A stretch of 64,000 nt of DNA from Desmodesmus armatus (GCA_007449985.2 VIIQ02000183.1:62001-126000), one strand, 5' to 3'. Numbered from the stretch's first letter, positions 23,943 through 37,129 are shown. Program-made: numbers and translations. Notes: generated by a model not told the origin, from the letters alone.

Positions 23943-25334
23943 TGTGCGGTGACTTCACTTGGCACTAGTAGGTGTGAGCAACCAGTATTTGCGGCTGCTT
24001 GGCGTGTCCAACCCAATGACATCAAGGAGAGGCGGACTCTCCGTCTGCCTGACTGGAGGCGGCAGCAGCAGCAGCAGCATTTGACATTTCAACCATAAGC
24101 CCATTCGTGTACACTGCCCTACACAAAGACCAATATGCTGTTGGAGGCTTTCTGTGCTTCATGTAAGTGCTCCCGTCCACTTTTTGGCATCCACCCATTG
24201 GAATAGTGTGACTGACCGCTTTGCCTGTTGGCCCACAATCGCCGACCTGATAGGAAAAAGTCACTGAATACCCAACTTATTCTCAATCTCCACTCGCAAG
24301 CCACGCCAAGGGCTCCCTGATTTTGTGAATATCAACCGGCCCGGGAAACTGCAACATACAGGTAAATCTCAACATGCAAACAGGCAGGTGTTGGCAGCTG
24401 GTCCTGCAGCAGTCTCACGACAGCAGGCCCTGCTGCTCGGAGCAGCTGACACGGCAGTTGACTCAATCGGATTGCAGCTTTGCATTGCACCTCCCCAGCA
24501 ACTCAGCTTTGACTCACTGCATTAACACCAAGAACACATCTCCCAAAGCACCCATCGCTTGAGGCAACACTCTTGGCACCTGCCTGCTGGAAACCAGCAC
24601 ACTCCCCCAGCATGGGCGACCCCAGCAGTGCCCCAGCAAACTTGCCACGTTGCGGGCAACCTTGCACGCGGCGTGCGGCACGCCAGGCCGACCCTGATAT
24701 TCCCGAAAACCCTTTCGAAACTCTCAGCGCTCCCAATCACCTCCTGCATGCATAGCAAAACGACACAGTGTCTCAGCGTGCTCATGCTGGTCTCACTAGA
24801 CATCACTGTCACAGTGTGCTGGCCTTTGACCAACCGCACGTCCAACAGCAGCGCCGGTCGGCCTGCTACCCTAAACAAACAACACTGACACAAACGTTAG
24901 AATCTACCTCTGTGCACTGTCATCCCGGGGCGCCCCAGCCCCCGGGCACCCAAACTCGCTTGGCCGCGTACGGTATATGCCGCGTGAGGAGCGGGGCGCG
25001 GCATTCGCGTGTTGTAATCCATTTATTTCGAGCCCCAACAGACACAAAAAAGCCTTATAGCGACGGGATGCAAGATGACTATGCAAAACTGCAAGAAGAG
25101 TATGGCCTGGTCAAAGGTTGAGGTGTGGATTTCGGTCAAACAAAGCGCGCCAGCCCAAGTTGACCGTGATTCCAACACCTCGACATGTTGCACCTTATGG
25201 TTTAACCATTTGTTAAAGCACATGTGAATAGTTCTGACCACCTTGAGTGGTGCAAGTACGGTTTGTGCTCCCACCCGAAGCTTGCTGGTGTTCAGACGCC
25301 AAGCTACGACTCAGATGTGAACATTGAGCATCAA

Positions 25335-28300
25335 ATGTCGACAACCAAACTTCAACCCCAGCACTGGATCACGGTTTCGTCTCTGGTGGTGATGCTGCTG
25401 TTGCAGCATCTGCTGGCTGGTTTGGGCTGGGTGCAGCAGTTGTCGTTACTTCCCCAGCATGAGTCTACAGTTGTCCAAGTCGATCAATACTTCTTCAACA
25501 CCAGAGACATAGATCAGCCCGCAAGTCTGCATAATCACCAACTTGCTGAAAGGCTGGCAAGTGCAGTGTCCACAACAGTGGCAGTCAAGCACAGACTAGA
25601 GACAGCAGCAGCACATCAGCACCACATGGGGGCTGACACTGCAGTCACGTCAGTCCATCAGCAGCCCACAGGTGACTCAAGAGGCAAACACAGCAGTGCT
25701 GTCAGCCAGCACAGCATTCAGGGTCCTGAATCACACCGGAGACTGGACACCAAGGGCAAGCAACTCCCTCGCGGCTTGTTGCTGCCTGCCCTCTTGCTGC
25801 CTGCACTCCTGGTGTTAGTACAGCAACAGGCAGCAGGAACGAAACCCTTGCAGCAGTTCAAGAAGACAAGCAGCGGCTGAGCACAAACAGCAGTAGCCCT
25901 TGCCAGGACCACATTATGGGCCCAGTGCTGGCGGCCGCTGTCAGGTCGCGCAACGACCCTGGCTATTATCAACAACTGAAGGCAGCTGCATCAAAGCCAA
26001 GTAATGTTGCAGTCATGACTGGCTTGTTCTGGCAGTTGCCAACCACCCACACGCAGGGCTGCAAGGTGGATGGCATTCCACTGGATTGCCACATCCGAAA
26101 CGGAGGGAGTGAGGTGAGAACTGCAGCTGTGGATTGGTGCATGCAGACGTGCAAACTCGTCTGGACTATGCACATAGCGGCTATGTCAGGGGTTTGCCAA
26201 TCCTCGAAGCTGCGTGGGATACCTCCCACACCCCGCCCCCCTCTTACACACTCACTTCCAAGGAACATATCAAACCACTGTCTCAACATTTCAGTTGCGC
26301 CCTCTCCCCCCCGCCCCCCCCCCCCCACACACACACATCATGTGCTTCAAGCAAGGCTTGGCTCTCGGAGAACACATCTTTGCAACACACACACTGCCAC
26401 CCCCCTGTCCCGGCCCGGCCCCGGCCCCACCCAGAACCCACTCCGCCCCTACACATGCACTGTCTTTGCATACATGCATGCAGTGTGCTGCCATACACAA
26501 GTCACACTGTTGGCAAATACCTTAACGCGCAGTGCACATCACAAATGCAATGCATGTATGCTCCATTGCCCGTTCAACCCTTTGCCAGATGATGCCTGAC
26601 TACGGCGTTCCATGTTTGCCGGCACCGCACTTGGGCCTCCTGTATGTCACTCAAGTTCTTCCCAGTTTCCCCCAGAATGATACTAATAGAGCTGTGGCCT
26701 TGCTTTGTTAAACTCCACCGTCCACTTACATCTCTGAATGTTGAATCACTCAGCCAAAGAATGAACGGGGTGTACTAGGAGCACCGCGAGGCTTGCAGTC
26801 ACTACTTCTAGGCTAGAACGGATAACAGGTTACAAGACTACATGCTACACAGCTAACTCCCCTGAATTCCTCTAACACCAGGTGCAGCAACCTTCTGCTT
26901 TTCCTTTTTGTAACAGCAATCCTCGCAGATCCCAGGTTGCCAATCTGCATGGCTGATGCAACCATGATTTCACGTGTATGTTGCTGTTGTTGACATGCAC
27001 TTGCAGGAGTACCTGAATACAGCTGATGCTCTGTACTACCATGTCCCTTCGTTTGCTGGCCAGCCGCGCAAAAAGGCTTTCCCAGAACAGCGGTTGGCGA
27101 TGAGCCTTGAAAGTGCTGCATACTACCCCAATCTTGACTCCCCCCGTTACATGTGTCAGTTTGACGCAGAAATGTCATACAGGACATGTGCGCAGGTCAC
27201 CAAGTAAGTGGTTAGTGCGATGCCTGTTCACCCATGATCCATGTGCTTCACTTGCGGTGTGCAGTGCTGTGCCTTGTATGTGTGCAGCAGGTCACCACTG
27301 CATTTTCATGTCGATGCCGCTGCATGACACTGTTGTTTCCTGGCATCACACATGTGATGGCACCCAATCATAATACACCTACAACCAACCAGTATCATGC
27401 CTTTTTCTGTTTGAGACCTCGATAAACTGCACAAGACTTCATGCTTTGTGGGTGCAAGGCTGTTTCAAGTCTCAATGTGTGTTTCAACATGTAAACTCTC
27501 TATATTTACCTTATTCGCTTTGCAGTTGGTATTCCTTAGAGGCCCTGGACAAGCTGTTCAGCGTGAGTGACAAAGTTTGCACACTATGTTTACTGGTGAT
27601 CAGCATAGTGTGCTGTGGAAGAAGTATGCATGTTCCACATAGAGGCTCCATGGGCTATGTCTGAGAGGAAGTTGCCCTGAACCCTACCCCCAAAGCATGG
27701 CTTGCATGGTACGTGGCTTCCCGTGTGGAGAACCCTGATATGGGGACAAGGAAGCTTCGAGGGTCAATGCGATCGGCAACAAGGGTTTTGGGATTTGGGT
27801 TGAGGGCCTGAACCTGACCTGAGAAGCTGGGCCGCACACATCATGGGCATCTTGCTTGCTGACTGATGTCAAGGGCCTGAGTTTACGTCCCCGAGCTGTC
27901 GGTGTTATGGGCTTGCAGTACTGCAGGGGGACAGTGCATCTGCAGAAGGGTGGCTCTTCCATCAGGCTGTGGTAGTGCTGACTTGAAGCCATCGTGTCTG
28001 CCTGTGCAGACTGCACCTGTACCCTTCGACCAAAAGCTGCACGCAATCGCCTACATCAACAGCAACTGCAAAGCGCAGTCAGGGCGCTCAGCCATTATGC
28101 GCAAGCTGATCGCCCTGGGGGACAAAGCAAAGGTGTGCATGAAGACTAAATCAGCGGCATCAGTTCATCATGTTTAGCGGAGTGTTCATGCATCTATACA
28201 GTATGACATATGTACAGCATCTGGGTGGGAGCGAGTGTGGCTGTGGGTGGGGTGGAGGTGGGGTGGAGGGTGGCGAGCTGTGCGTGCGGGGTGCGTGCGT

Positions 28301-30481
28301 GTGGGTGGGTGCGTGTGGATGGGTGGGTGCGTGCGTGTGGGCGCGGGCGGGGGTGCGTGCATGTGTGCGTGCGCGGGCGTGGGGGCGGGCGTGGGGGCGT
28401 GGGCGGGCGGGCGCGTGCACGTGCGCGGCATTGCGTGCGTGTGTGCGTACGGCAATGCGTGTGTGCGTACATTATGTGTGCGTGCGGCATTGCGTGCGTG
28501 CACTGTGTGAGCGTGCCTGCGGCATTGCGTCCTTCACAGCGCTCTGACAATGTGCAACTCATCCTTGGCTACAGGTGCCAGTTCATTCGTTAGGCAGATG
28601 TGACAATAACACACCGTGGCCATCAGGCAGGCCCAACAAGGTTGAGGTCATGCGCAAGTACAAGTTCTGTGTGGCCATGGAGAACAGCATACGGCAGGAC
28701 TACATGACCGAGAAGATGTGGGATGGGCTGATGGCGGGCTGCATCCCCATCTACATGGGCAGCAGCAACGCACCACACATCATACCGGATCCAAACAGTG
28801 TCATTGTGTGAGTCTGCGAGATGTGTGCATGGCAGCATTGAGGCCAGCAAAGTAGTATTCAGCACGGCAGCGACATCTTGTATTTGTCATGGCTTGTGCA
28901 ACAGGGATGGAGCGATGCTGCCAGCCCCATTTTTTGTGCAGCCCGGCTAACTGGGCCAGCTCACTTTGATCCCACTCGTCACAGCACAGGATGGCACAGT
29001 ACAGCACAGTGCAGTAATGGGTTTGGAGGGCCAAGTCTCATCCCCCACACTAGCCAGCAGCTGATAGTTCACATCACATCCACTCACTTATGGGAGTGAT
29101 GCGCCGATTGCTCTGCAGGTATGATCCATCTGGCAAATCTGGCCATGCTTCCACCCCGGAGCAACTGGATGCACTAATGCACAAGATAGGAGCCAACAAG
29201 CAGAGATATGAAACCATGCTGGCCTGGAAGCATAGAAAGGTAGGTCAAGACTGCTGATATGATACTGCACATATGCAAAACTGATATCACGATGTGGTCA
29301 AACCGGAGCAATGGCTTGGCTTTATCGCCAACCAATTCAGCTCAGTAGAGGTTATTTAGCACTCTGATGTGATGCCGTGTACCAGACCATTGGAGAAAGC
29401 GCATGGTGGTTGTACTGTACTGTTGCCGGGGGGGGGGGGGGCAGCTAGCTGGGTACACACCCGCACGTGCCCACAAATGCACACACACATGCACGCAATT
29501 GCGCAAACCCACTGGCAGCTGCCCGGAAACATAGAAAGGATGGGGGGGGGGGATGCTGCTTGACCGATACCATTGACTCGATGGTACTAGTAGTACTGGC
29601 AGCGACCAATTGTGAAACAGGTATGAATGGCGGCCTTGGTGTGCTTCTGTTGGTCCGGGCACACACATTTTGCCTTGGATGGCGATGCCATTGCATGCGG
29701 CATGACGTGCTCTGTTATTGAGGCTTTGCCTCTGGTCCCCCTGGTCTGCTTTGCTTGGGATCAGCAGCCAGCAGAGTTTTGACTCCTCTGCAACCAGGAA
29801 AACACAGCTCCAGACATACCTACGTTTGATCTTTTGAGCTACACCTGACAGTGTCCAGAGCATGTAGACGATCATGCATCATCTTTTGTTGACATCAAAT
29901 GGCAACACCTCAGCTTCATCACATGGTTTGTGGGGGAGCCTGGTGTGTTGGCTAGTAACAGATGGTGTGTGGGGGAATCTGGTGTGCTGGCTAGTAAAAG
30001 TGGGTTGCCCAGTACAAGTTGACCATTGTGACATGTACTGCTTGATGTGTTGCGCCTCTTGTCATGCAGCCTGAAGAGCAACCGTCTGAAATCTTCCGGT
30101 ACCTATGGGATGTGCGGCGCACGACAGGGGAGTGCTTCTTGTGCCAGTTCCTGGCACGGCATAGAGCAGAACCGAAGCAACGGTATACTACATGCCTATT
30201 CAACAAGGAATGGTAAGTACTGTAACAGAGCCACAACAAACTAGAAGTAAAAGAGATTGGTCTCCAGACACCACTGTCAGGATGCTGCATGCTGCTATCG
30301 TGGAGAACATCAGGCTGACACCGGCTATGGGGACCAACATACGGTACCAACATGTCTAGGTGTTGAAGCATCTCTGTACAACAACTCACAATGCTGGTTT
30401 GTTACTGCCTGCAGGATGGAGTCAGCTGGCCAACATTACGCTCCAGAAGAGGAGTACTGCCAACAGGAAGCAGCCCACTAA
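25335..30481 (+). CDS. Alpha-1,3-fucosyltransferase (GT10)
   Basis: Nine exons join with consistent phases: 25335-25671, 25824-26113, 27007-27203, 27526-27562, 28010-28132, 28575-28807, 29119-29239, 30070-30212, 30415-30481, giving about 515 aa. Residues 12-29 are a signal anchor and a Ser/Gln/His-rich stem follows. The GT10 catalytic domain is clear: TGLFWQLP, then AMSLESAAYYPNL with EMSYRT, then HAIAYINSNC..SGR, GRCDNN, and the fucosyltransferase signature YKFCVAMENS, DYMTEKMWDGLMAG and IPIYMGSSN followed by IPDPNS. A CFLC pair lies near the C-terminus. Known members move fucose from GDP-fucose to GlcNAc, in plants the core GlcNAc of N-glycans; the acceptor is inferred from the neighbouring GnT genes. 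Exon 4 is only 37 nt. The intron before exon 6 carries a GTGCG minisatellite. The exon 1/exon 2 boundary (GTGACT donor) is the least certain. Confidence 0.9.
28230..28530 (+). repeat. GTGCGTG/GGGCG minisatellite in GT10 intron
   Basis: About 300 bases are made almost only of G, T and C in GTGCGTGC-, GTGGGTGG- and GGGCGGGC-type units. The stretch lies in the intron between exons 5 and 6 of the fucosyltransferase gene. Long frames read on both strands are products of this composition. Confidence 0.85.
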
Positions 30482-32492
30482 ACAGCGACCTGATCCCACA
30501 AATTTGTGCACTTGCATTTCTATGGCGCCAGAGAAATAGCACCCAGTTAAGGGCAAAACAACACAGCAGCAGCAGCCTCTGACAGACATGTCCAGGACCA
30601 AGGGGGCCAGCCTCAGCCACCACCCTGCATGAGCAGTGGATGGCCACATTGCAAGACATGGAGAGTGCAACACAAGGTCCGCATGGCCACGTAGCAATAA
30701 CATGTGACTCCACAGAGGTGATGGGCATGCACAACCCCACTAGCAACTGGTGCTGTGTCACTAGACGACCCACAGGCACGCCTGGATTTTGCTATCTACA
30801 GTAAGTATGCGGCATACACGGCTGCATAGGCACACACAAGTTCCCTGTTCAAGCTGGCAATTGTAGTACTATGTTGTCTTTGATTGTCGGAGGGGCTGAG
30901 TTACCCTCCCTGCACACACCACCACCAAAGTGCAGTCCCTTGCATCCTACTAAAGGTGATGCATGTTGCACCTCCAGCCACATTTTTATGGCCAACATGC
31001 ACCATCATCAGCTAAGACATTGGCAGTGGGTTCATTTTGCTGGAGCAAGAGGTCTACCCGGGTGCAACACAGCATGACCAGACAAACTGCAAACTGTCCA
31101 TGCTTGAAGCATTGCAGCCCAACATAGGCTGGGCCTGTTGTCGCCGTCACAACCTGAGCAGGGCATTGGAAAACGAGGCCCGCTCAAGGACCACCCCACA
31201 CATGCCGTGCAAAAGATACTCACACTGTCTCGTGCGCACCCCCACCAATGGGTTGGTCGTACAGGCAGTGCAATAGCCAACAGCATGTGTGAGGGACGCA
31301 GACTTGAAGCAGGCCACCTGCTGATCTGCATCATGGACTGTGTGGCCTACTATCTGACCAAACTTGCATGTCAAGCAAGTGACCCCACTTACGCACATAA
31401 AACTTGGAGGATGAATTCGCAGATTCAGCTGACATTCTTGCAAGGCAGGCATATTGCAGTTTGCAAATTATGCAGAAGAAGGTTGCTGCTTCTGCTCTAT
31501 GCAGATGATGTGAGCAGCCTGCAGCCTGTGACAGGTGCCGCTGTGGCATCAGTCATGGGCCCACATTACAAGAGCTTGTGGCTAGGATTTAAGCTGAGTT
31601 TAGCTCTGCAGCTGAAGTTTGTAGAAAACTGGACGACTTCAGCCTGTCTTCAGCAAGGGGTCCACCACATACCTCAGACCCGGGGGGGGGGGGGGGGGGT
31701 GACGCCAACCCTAAATTGGATAGAGGCGGAGGGTTCAAATGCAAAAAAAGCCTATATCGAAGGGAGCGGGTGCCGCAGCTCGTCAGCAAGCGAGACAGCA
31801 GTACCAATAACGAGCCTAAAAACTGCCGGGGCAGTGGGTGTTTTAACTCGAAGAGCCTACAACAGAGAGGGGGGGAGGGGTACAACGACTTCTGGCTCCA
31901 CCACCCCACACTTAGGCTTGTGGTGGAGTCCACCAGGTGGACCCCCTACACTGGGAAGGTGTGTGTGTGTGTGGGGGGGGGGGGGGGTGATGTCATTGAG
32001 GTAGCGCTTATTGACGGAAGGCCAGCGTTTTTTGCAACCGGTACACCCTGTTTCTTAGAGGGGGGGGGGGGTGAGCAAGGAGCGGAAACAATCTGGAGGC
32101 AGCTCGGGGCGGGGAGGGGGGGAGCAACTCCACCCGTGACACAAGGAAACAGGGTGTACCGTTTCAAAAACTACTAAAGCTACCCGAAGGGTTCCGGAGG
32201 CTTTGCTTGACTGACTTACTACTACTACCATCCACAGACGCAACACATGCCAAAGAAGCCAGGCTTTGGAAAAGACAACATTTGAAAGATCCGTCAGATC
32301 TTGGGCGCGAAGGGCTGTCCATACTCTCAACGCTGTGTTCCTTTCCTTTTCCCTTCATACATCAATCGTTGAAGTACATTGTAAAACTCACTGTTTGCAA
32401 TGTGAACTGGCTTTCTGAACAGCAGATGCGGCATGTACTGTTATTAAACTGTTGCGACCTTTGTGGGACACAGCAACGGACATATCACCACC
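30482..32492. other. Intergenic between GT10 and GT13 genes
   Basis: No gene is supported. A poly-G family repeat copy occupies about 31630-31960, with further G-runs at 31975 and 32060. The last part before 32493 should include the GnT-I promoter; no motif stands out. Confidence 0.5.
31630..31960 (+). repeat. Poly-G dispersed repeat family, copy 2
   Basis: A G-run with GGTGACGCCAA, then CGAAGAGCCTA and GGGGAGGGGTACAACGA, then a CTTAGGCTTGTGGTGGA end. This mirrors copy 1 at 3023-3285 in the opposite orientation and resembles copy 3 at 37130-37312. Confidence 0.6.
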
Positions 32493-35400
32493 ATGACTGC
32501 TGTAGCCATGAAGCCAGGGATTCACCATCAGAAGATCAGGTCGCATGCCGGCTCAGCAGTGCTTACAGTGGTGGTGGCCACACTGATGCTGCTCAGCCTT
32601 GCGGTAGGCACCTGGAGAGACCACAGCATGGCTCTCAACGTGTTCACTGCAGAACTGTCTACAAGAAATGCACGCTTGTAAAACGAATCATCATCCACAA
32701 ACATCCGCCAGCTTGCTTGTTGTGCTGCTGCAGGGCAGCTTTGCTAGCAGGGCTTCTGCTGCAAGGCAGCGGCAGGCCTGGGATGACTTGCACAAGAAGG
32801 TGAATGGTTATGTATGCTACTGGAGCAGCCAGCATGGCGTGGAAATTGCTGCAGCAGAAGCTTTTGTTGTGCACGTGCTATGCAGACGCTTTTGCGCCTC
32901 GCATCTGCTTAGCAAACCATGCGTTGGCCCGGGGCACCAATCTAGCATGTGTGTGGTTGCAGGTTGACAGTGTGAAGCAGGAGCTGAAAGACGCTCTCCA
33001 GGACAGCAGCAAGGAACTGTACAAGCAGATAGTGAAGAGCGGCGCAGGATGGGTAAGGTCTGCTGTTGCCTCATACATGTTCAGATCAGGTTTTCCCGTT
33101 CTTGGCCCTGCAAAGTTGCTGCAGGGGCTGCAGGGGATGCAGCAAGTCGGTTGTCCTGCAGCCCCTACTTGAGACCAGAACCCCCCACCCCAACCCAGCC
33201 CTGGAACCGGTAGCTAATGCCTGTGTTTTGATGCAAGAAATCCATCTTGCCAAGGATGACCTGCAGCCGCATGTGGGACCCTTGACACGCCTGTCCTTTC
33301 CGTACCCTGCCTGTCCTTCCCGGCCCTGCGTGTATAGGTTGGGGATACAGATGTGCAGCATGCTGCCAAGCTTGGCTCAGCTTGTGACAGTCTCAGCAGC
33401 AATGCAGCCAACAGACTGCACCTCAATATGACGAACACCCTGGTGGCACCAGTTGTGATACTAGCGCATGCACGGGCACACTACCTGGCCAAAACAGTGC
33501 TGACGTTGCACAGGTGGGCAGCAGGCTTGGGGAGTGCGTAGTGGATGGAGCTATCACTGCTCATCACCCCACGTACCTTTCAAACAAGGAGCTGGCAGTA
33601 GTAGTGACGTGGCTGCTGGCGATTGGCTTCACTAGCTTTGGTGCCGAGACAGCAGCAGCCACAGCGGCGGCGGCGATCCAGATAGCAATTGGTTTCAAGT
33701 ACTGCAGCTGCACCATGCATGCGCAGCATCAGCAACATGCAATATGCTGGCAGCCGCCGACATATACGGTGGCAAATGCTGAACAGAGCAGTGCTGCATC
33801 TAGCTTTCCTGTGACTGTGTCTGGCTCGGCAAACACATCACGTGTGCTGTTAGCTAGATGAGGTAGTATGCTGACGTTGTGCAATGCTGCCTATGACACG
33901 ACCGCTGGCGCTGTGATGTTTCTGTCATGCGTGCCTTGCACAGGTACTGGATTGCTGAGCCAGCCAACGAAGCAAAGTTCCCGCTGTACGTCTCGGTCGA
34001 CGGCGACCAACACCAACCCACGCTCATGCTTGCTACCAGCCTCAGCTTTGCAACCGGGCTCCAAGGCATCAAGGTGCTGAAGGACCCCTCCGACCCACCC
34101 TGTACCCCTCCTTGGAACGCATACTGCAACCTGGCCCTGCACTACAAAACTCTGCTGCAGCTATTTTTTGAGTGCCTGTCAGCACCTCGGCTGATACTTC
34201 TTGAGGAGGATCTTGAAGTCGCTCCAGATTTTTTCAGCTACTTTGAGGCGATTGCTCCTCTCTTGGATCAAGACAGCAGCTTGTACTGTGTATCGGCATG
34301 GAACGATCAGGGCCAAGTGGGAAGGGCTTTCAACACAATGGCACTGTACAGGACTGACGGTGAGCTGATGCTGTTATCATTCTTTGATGAAGAGGTCACT
34401 TACAGCAGCAGTCAGACAGTGAACTGGGTCAAGTTTTTGCCAGTGGGCAGTCTCCAGATACCAGGCATGCCTAGTTTTGCATCCCTCGCATGAAGAGCAC
34501 CTGGTTACCCCAGCATCCGCTGTCTGGCTGTGCTGTGCCATCGGGCCCCTGAGCTTTGGTCTTGCCAGGCCAAAGTTGGCTGCTGATTGCGTCAGCATGG
34601 GCCTACGTCCCCTGGCCTGCCAGGTTACTGGGACTGCACACATGTTCCTCACGCCCCTCTCTGCCTTTGTGTCCACTTGGGGATGCATTGCTGCTATGTG
34701 CTGCTTGTGCAGTGTTCCCTGGAATGGGATGGCTGCTGACACGGTCAGTAGGCCTGGAGCTTATGCCCATGTGGCCACCGGGCTACTGGGATGACAACCA
34801 TATGAGAAAGCCGGAAGTCCGCAGGGGCAGGCAGTGCATTTTCCCCGAGATGCCCCGCACCCACACCTTTGGGGCGTCTGGGGCATCCAATGGCATGTTT
34901 TTCTCTGAGCACTTGGACAATATGGTGATCAACACACGGCACATAAATTGGCGAAAGCAGGTGTGTGGGGCAAGAGCGGCATAGAGCATTGTTTCCAAGG
35001 CTCCCTGCTGCCTGGGAGCTGGGAATCTGTGGCATCTGATGGCAAGTTGCGGCGGAGTATTTTGACAGCATGCACCAACCTGTGAGGACTGCCGGACATT
35101 TGTTGTCGTTGGTCAAACCACAATGGCTTTGCCTCCCACGCAGGACCTGTCCTACCTGATAGCACCTGCCTATGCAGCACTCATGCGACAGTGGCTCAGC
35201 AAGGCCCGGCCCCTCAGCGCAATCCTGCAGGGCAGCAGAGCAGCCCTCAAAGACTACTGCAGCATCACACAGCCCCCGGACCCCGACCAGGGTGATGTGT
35301 ACCTCACGTATAGGGACAACGCTGACTTTGAGCGGTTAGGGCGGGAGCTGGCACCCATGCTGTTCAGTGTCAGTGGAGGGGTGAGTGTGGCACCACCAGG

Positions 35401-35783
35401 GGAGGGCAGTTGTCACGAGCGCTGCTGTCTGAGCCATGTCTTGGGGCTGTACAACTTGCATAGTTGAGTGAAAAGCGGTGCAGAGAGGGTCCCAGTCGAC
35501 CATTGCTGTGAGAGCCTGCTGCTGTTGATTTCGAGTGCTTGGCCATGGGTTGCTTGCATTGCCAGGTTTAGGTGCCCATGTGCACAGTCAAAACAGTGTT
35601 GCTGCACAAGTGTCTACAAGAAGAGGGCCACAGAGGCTGTCATATCTTCACCCAGCTGTGCTTGTTTGCTTTGTTAGATGGAAGATCTTCGAGGGTGATT
35701 GTGTGTGTCTGTTCACTGTCCCATCATGCAGGCGCAAATACCACGCAGCGTGTACAATGGCACTGGACATGGTGTGGTCATAG
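32493..35783 (+). CDS. MGAT1: GnT-I, alpha-1,3-mannosyl-glycoprotein beta-1,2-GlcNAc transferase (GT13)
   Basis: Seven exons are well supported and keep phase: 32493-32603, 32734-32799, 32963-33052, 33338-33513, 33944-34359, 34713-34960, 35144-35380 (about 448 aa, near the 445 aa usual for GnT-I). Residues 20-37 are the signal anchor and exons 2-3 are a helical stem. The catalytic domain shows APVVILAHARAHYL, FPLYVSVDG, LLEEDLEVAPDFFSYF (metal site, EED rather than the usual EDD, residues about 235-237), CVSAWNDQG (the Asp aligns with the catalytic base), FPGMGWLLTR, WPPGYWDD, PEMPRTHTFG and DLSYL. GnT-I adds the first GlcNAc to Man5GlcNAc2 and opens the complex N-glycan pathway. The C-terminal end is unresolved: a 17-nt exon at 35678-35694 plus 35730-35783 gives a stop, but the usual final GV-P-R--Y-G-V motif is not seen. 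Confidence 0.9.
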
Positions 35784-36074
35784 TGCGGTGCAGACAGCGG
35801 CGGTTGTTCCTGCTCACACATGAGCCTGACACGGGCACTGCCCACATGTCTCTTGGTAACTGACAAGCACAACGGGAAGTGGCACTTGTGCATGCATGTA
35901 AAGCCTGTGCAAGGCCGTGCAGTTTGTTTTTTTGTGTTGCATGTTTATTGTGCTGTTGGTTGTGCAGCTTGCCTTTCACCGTGCAAAAGTGTTGTACGAT
36001 GAGTTCGTGGCTTGTGGGGTCAATATGCTATTGTGTTCATGAAAAGTGCTTGGCATTGGCTGCTTGGCAACTGA

Positions 36075-36640
36075 GTTGATGCACATCGTGCAATTTAGCG
36101 TGGATGAGCATGTGCTGTGCATTAGCTCACAAAGCCTACTAGCTTGATATACAGTGTGCTGATGGTTTGCAACACTTTGGTGGAGGTGAATGCGGGGGGA
36201 TTGGGCGGGGGGGGGGGGGGATGCTATCCCAAGCATGAATGCACATCTCGCAATTTAGCGTGGAGGAGAGTGGGGGTGTGCATTCACTCACAAGCCCTAC
36301 TAGCTTGACATACAGTGTGCTGATGATTTGCAAGACTTTGGTGGAGCAGAATGCGGCGAACATGGGCGGGGGAGGGGGGGGGGTGCTGCCCCAAGCATAA
36401 ATACACATCTCGCAATTAAGCATGAAGGGACATGCGGCATTCCCTCACAAGCTTGAGCAGCTTGAAATACAGTGTGGGAAAATGAGGAGGGGGGGGGTGA
36501 CATGCCGTTACAAGCATTGATGCACATCGTGCAATTTAGCGTGGATGAGCATGTGCTGTGCATTCACTGATGGTTTGCGAGACTTTGGTGGAGCTGAATT
36601 CGGGGCAAATGGGCGGGGGGGGGGGGGGGGCATGTGATGC
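36075..36640 (+). repeat. Tandem array of about 160-bp units downstream of GnT-I
   Basis: Units start near 36078, 36239, 36402 and 36519 with GATGCACATCGTGCAATTTAGCG or close variants. Each has CTTGAYATACAGTGTGCTGATG and a G-run near its end. The array lies just 3' of the last GnT-I exons. Confidence 0.8.
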
Positions 36641-37129
36641 AGCCGACGCATGCCGAGCTGATTGGTCACTGCCCTTTGTGTGTACAGGGTGTCAAGCTGC
36701 ACGACCGTGCCCATGACATCCACATGAAAGATGCCTTCATGATGCAGATGATGCCCCTGCTGTGGCAGTTTGTGGTTGACAGGTACACCATGCCTTTGAC
36801 ACATTTGCAGCACTTTGTACCTCTCAGCAGCTGTGGCTATGCAGCGCACAAGGCATGGGGCCAGATGCACCCAAGGTGGTGGATGTCAGCATGTGCAATG
36901 CCTACGGCACACAACTCAGCACCAGCATAGACACAACTCTGTCAGACATGTTCAAAGAGCATGTGTTCTTGGGTGCAAATGAATGCATCCGTTGCCAATG
37001 TGTATGGTGGCCATGGATTTGCGCACTGGGGTCCACCAAGGCGTGCACCACCATATAAGTTTAGATTTTGACAGCAAACATCACGCTGGCAGTGTGCGAA
37101 GGTCTTGAGCAGACCCATGCGGTATTGTT

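Larger units (their letters stand above)
17939..25334. other. 7.4-kb repeat-rich intergenic region
   Basis: No gene here has family support. The stretch holds a four-unit tandem array (18709-19400), two CCCTTCAC palindrome arrays (19608-19760, 21770-21965), C-runs at 23347 and 23360, and the longest G-run in the window (23920-23940). Frames at 20519-20890 (minus, several Cys pairs) and 22545-22952 (minus, Gln-rich, starting VMVLGDFATQYG) look partly protein-like. I could not connect either to splice sites or to a known family. Confidence 0.45.

Noticed and set aside
28160..28593. Five overlapping frames on both strands
   Set aside because: All arise from the GTGCG/GGGCG minisatellite inside the GT10 intron; flanking exons show that this is intron sequence.
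31138..32004. 288-codon plus-strand frame upstream of GnT-I
   Set aside because: Runs through a poly-G repeat copy, has no recognisable motif, and composition is that of repeat DNA.
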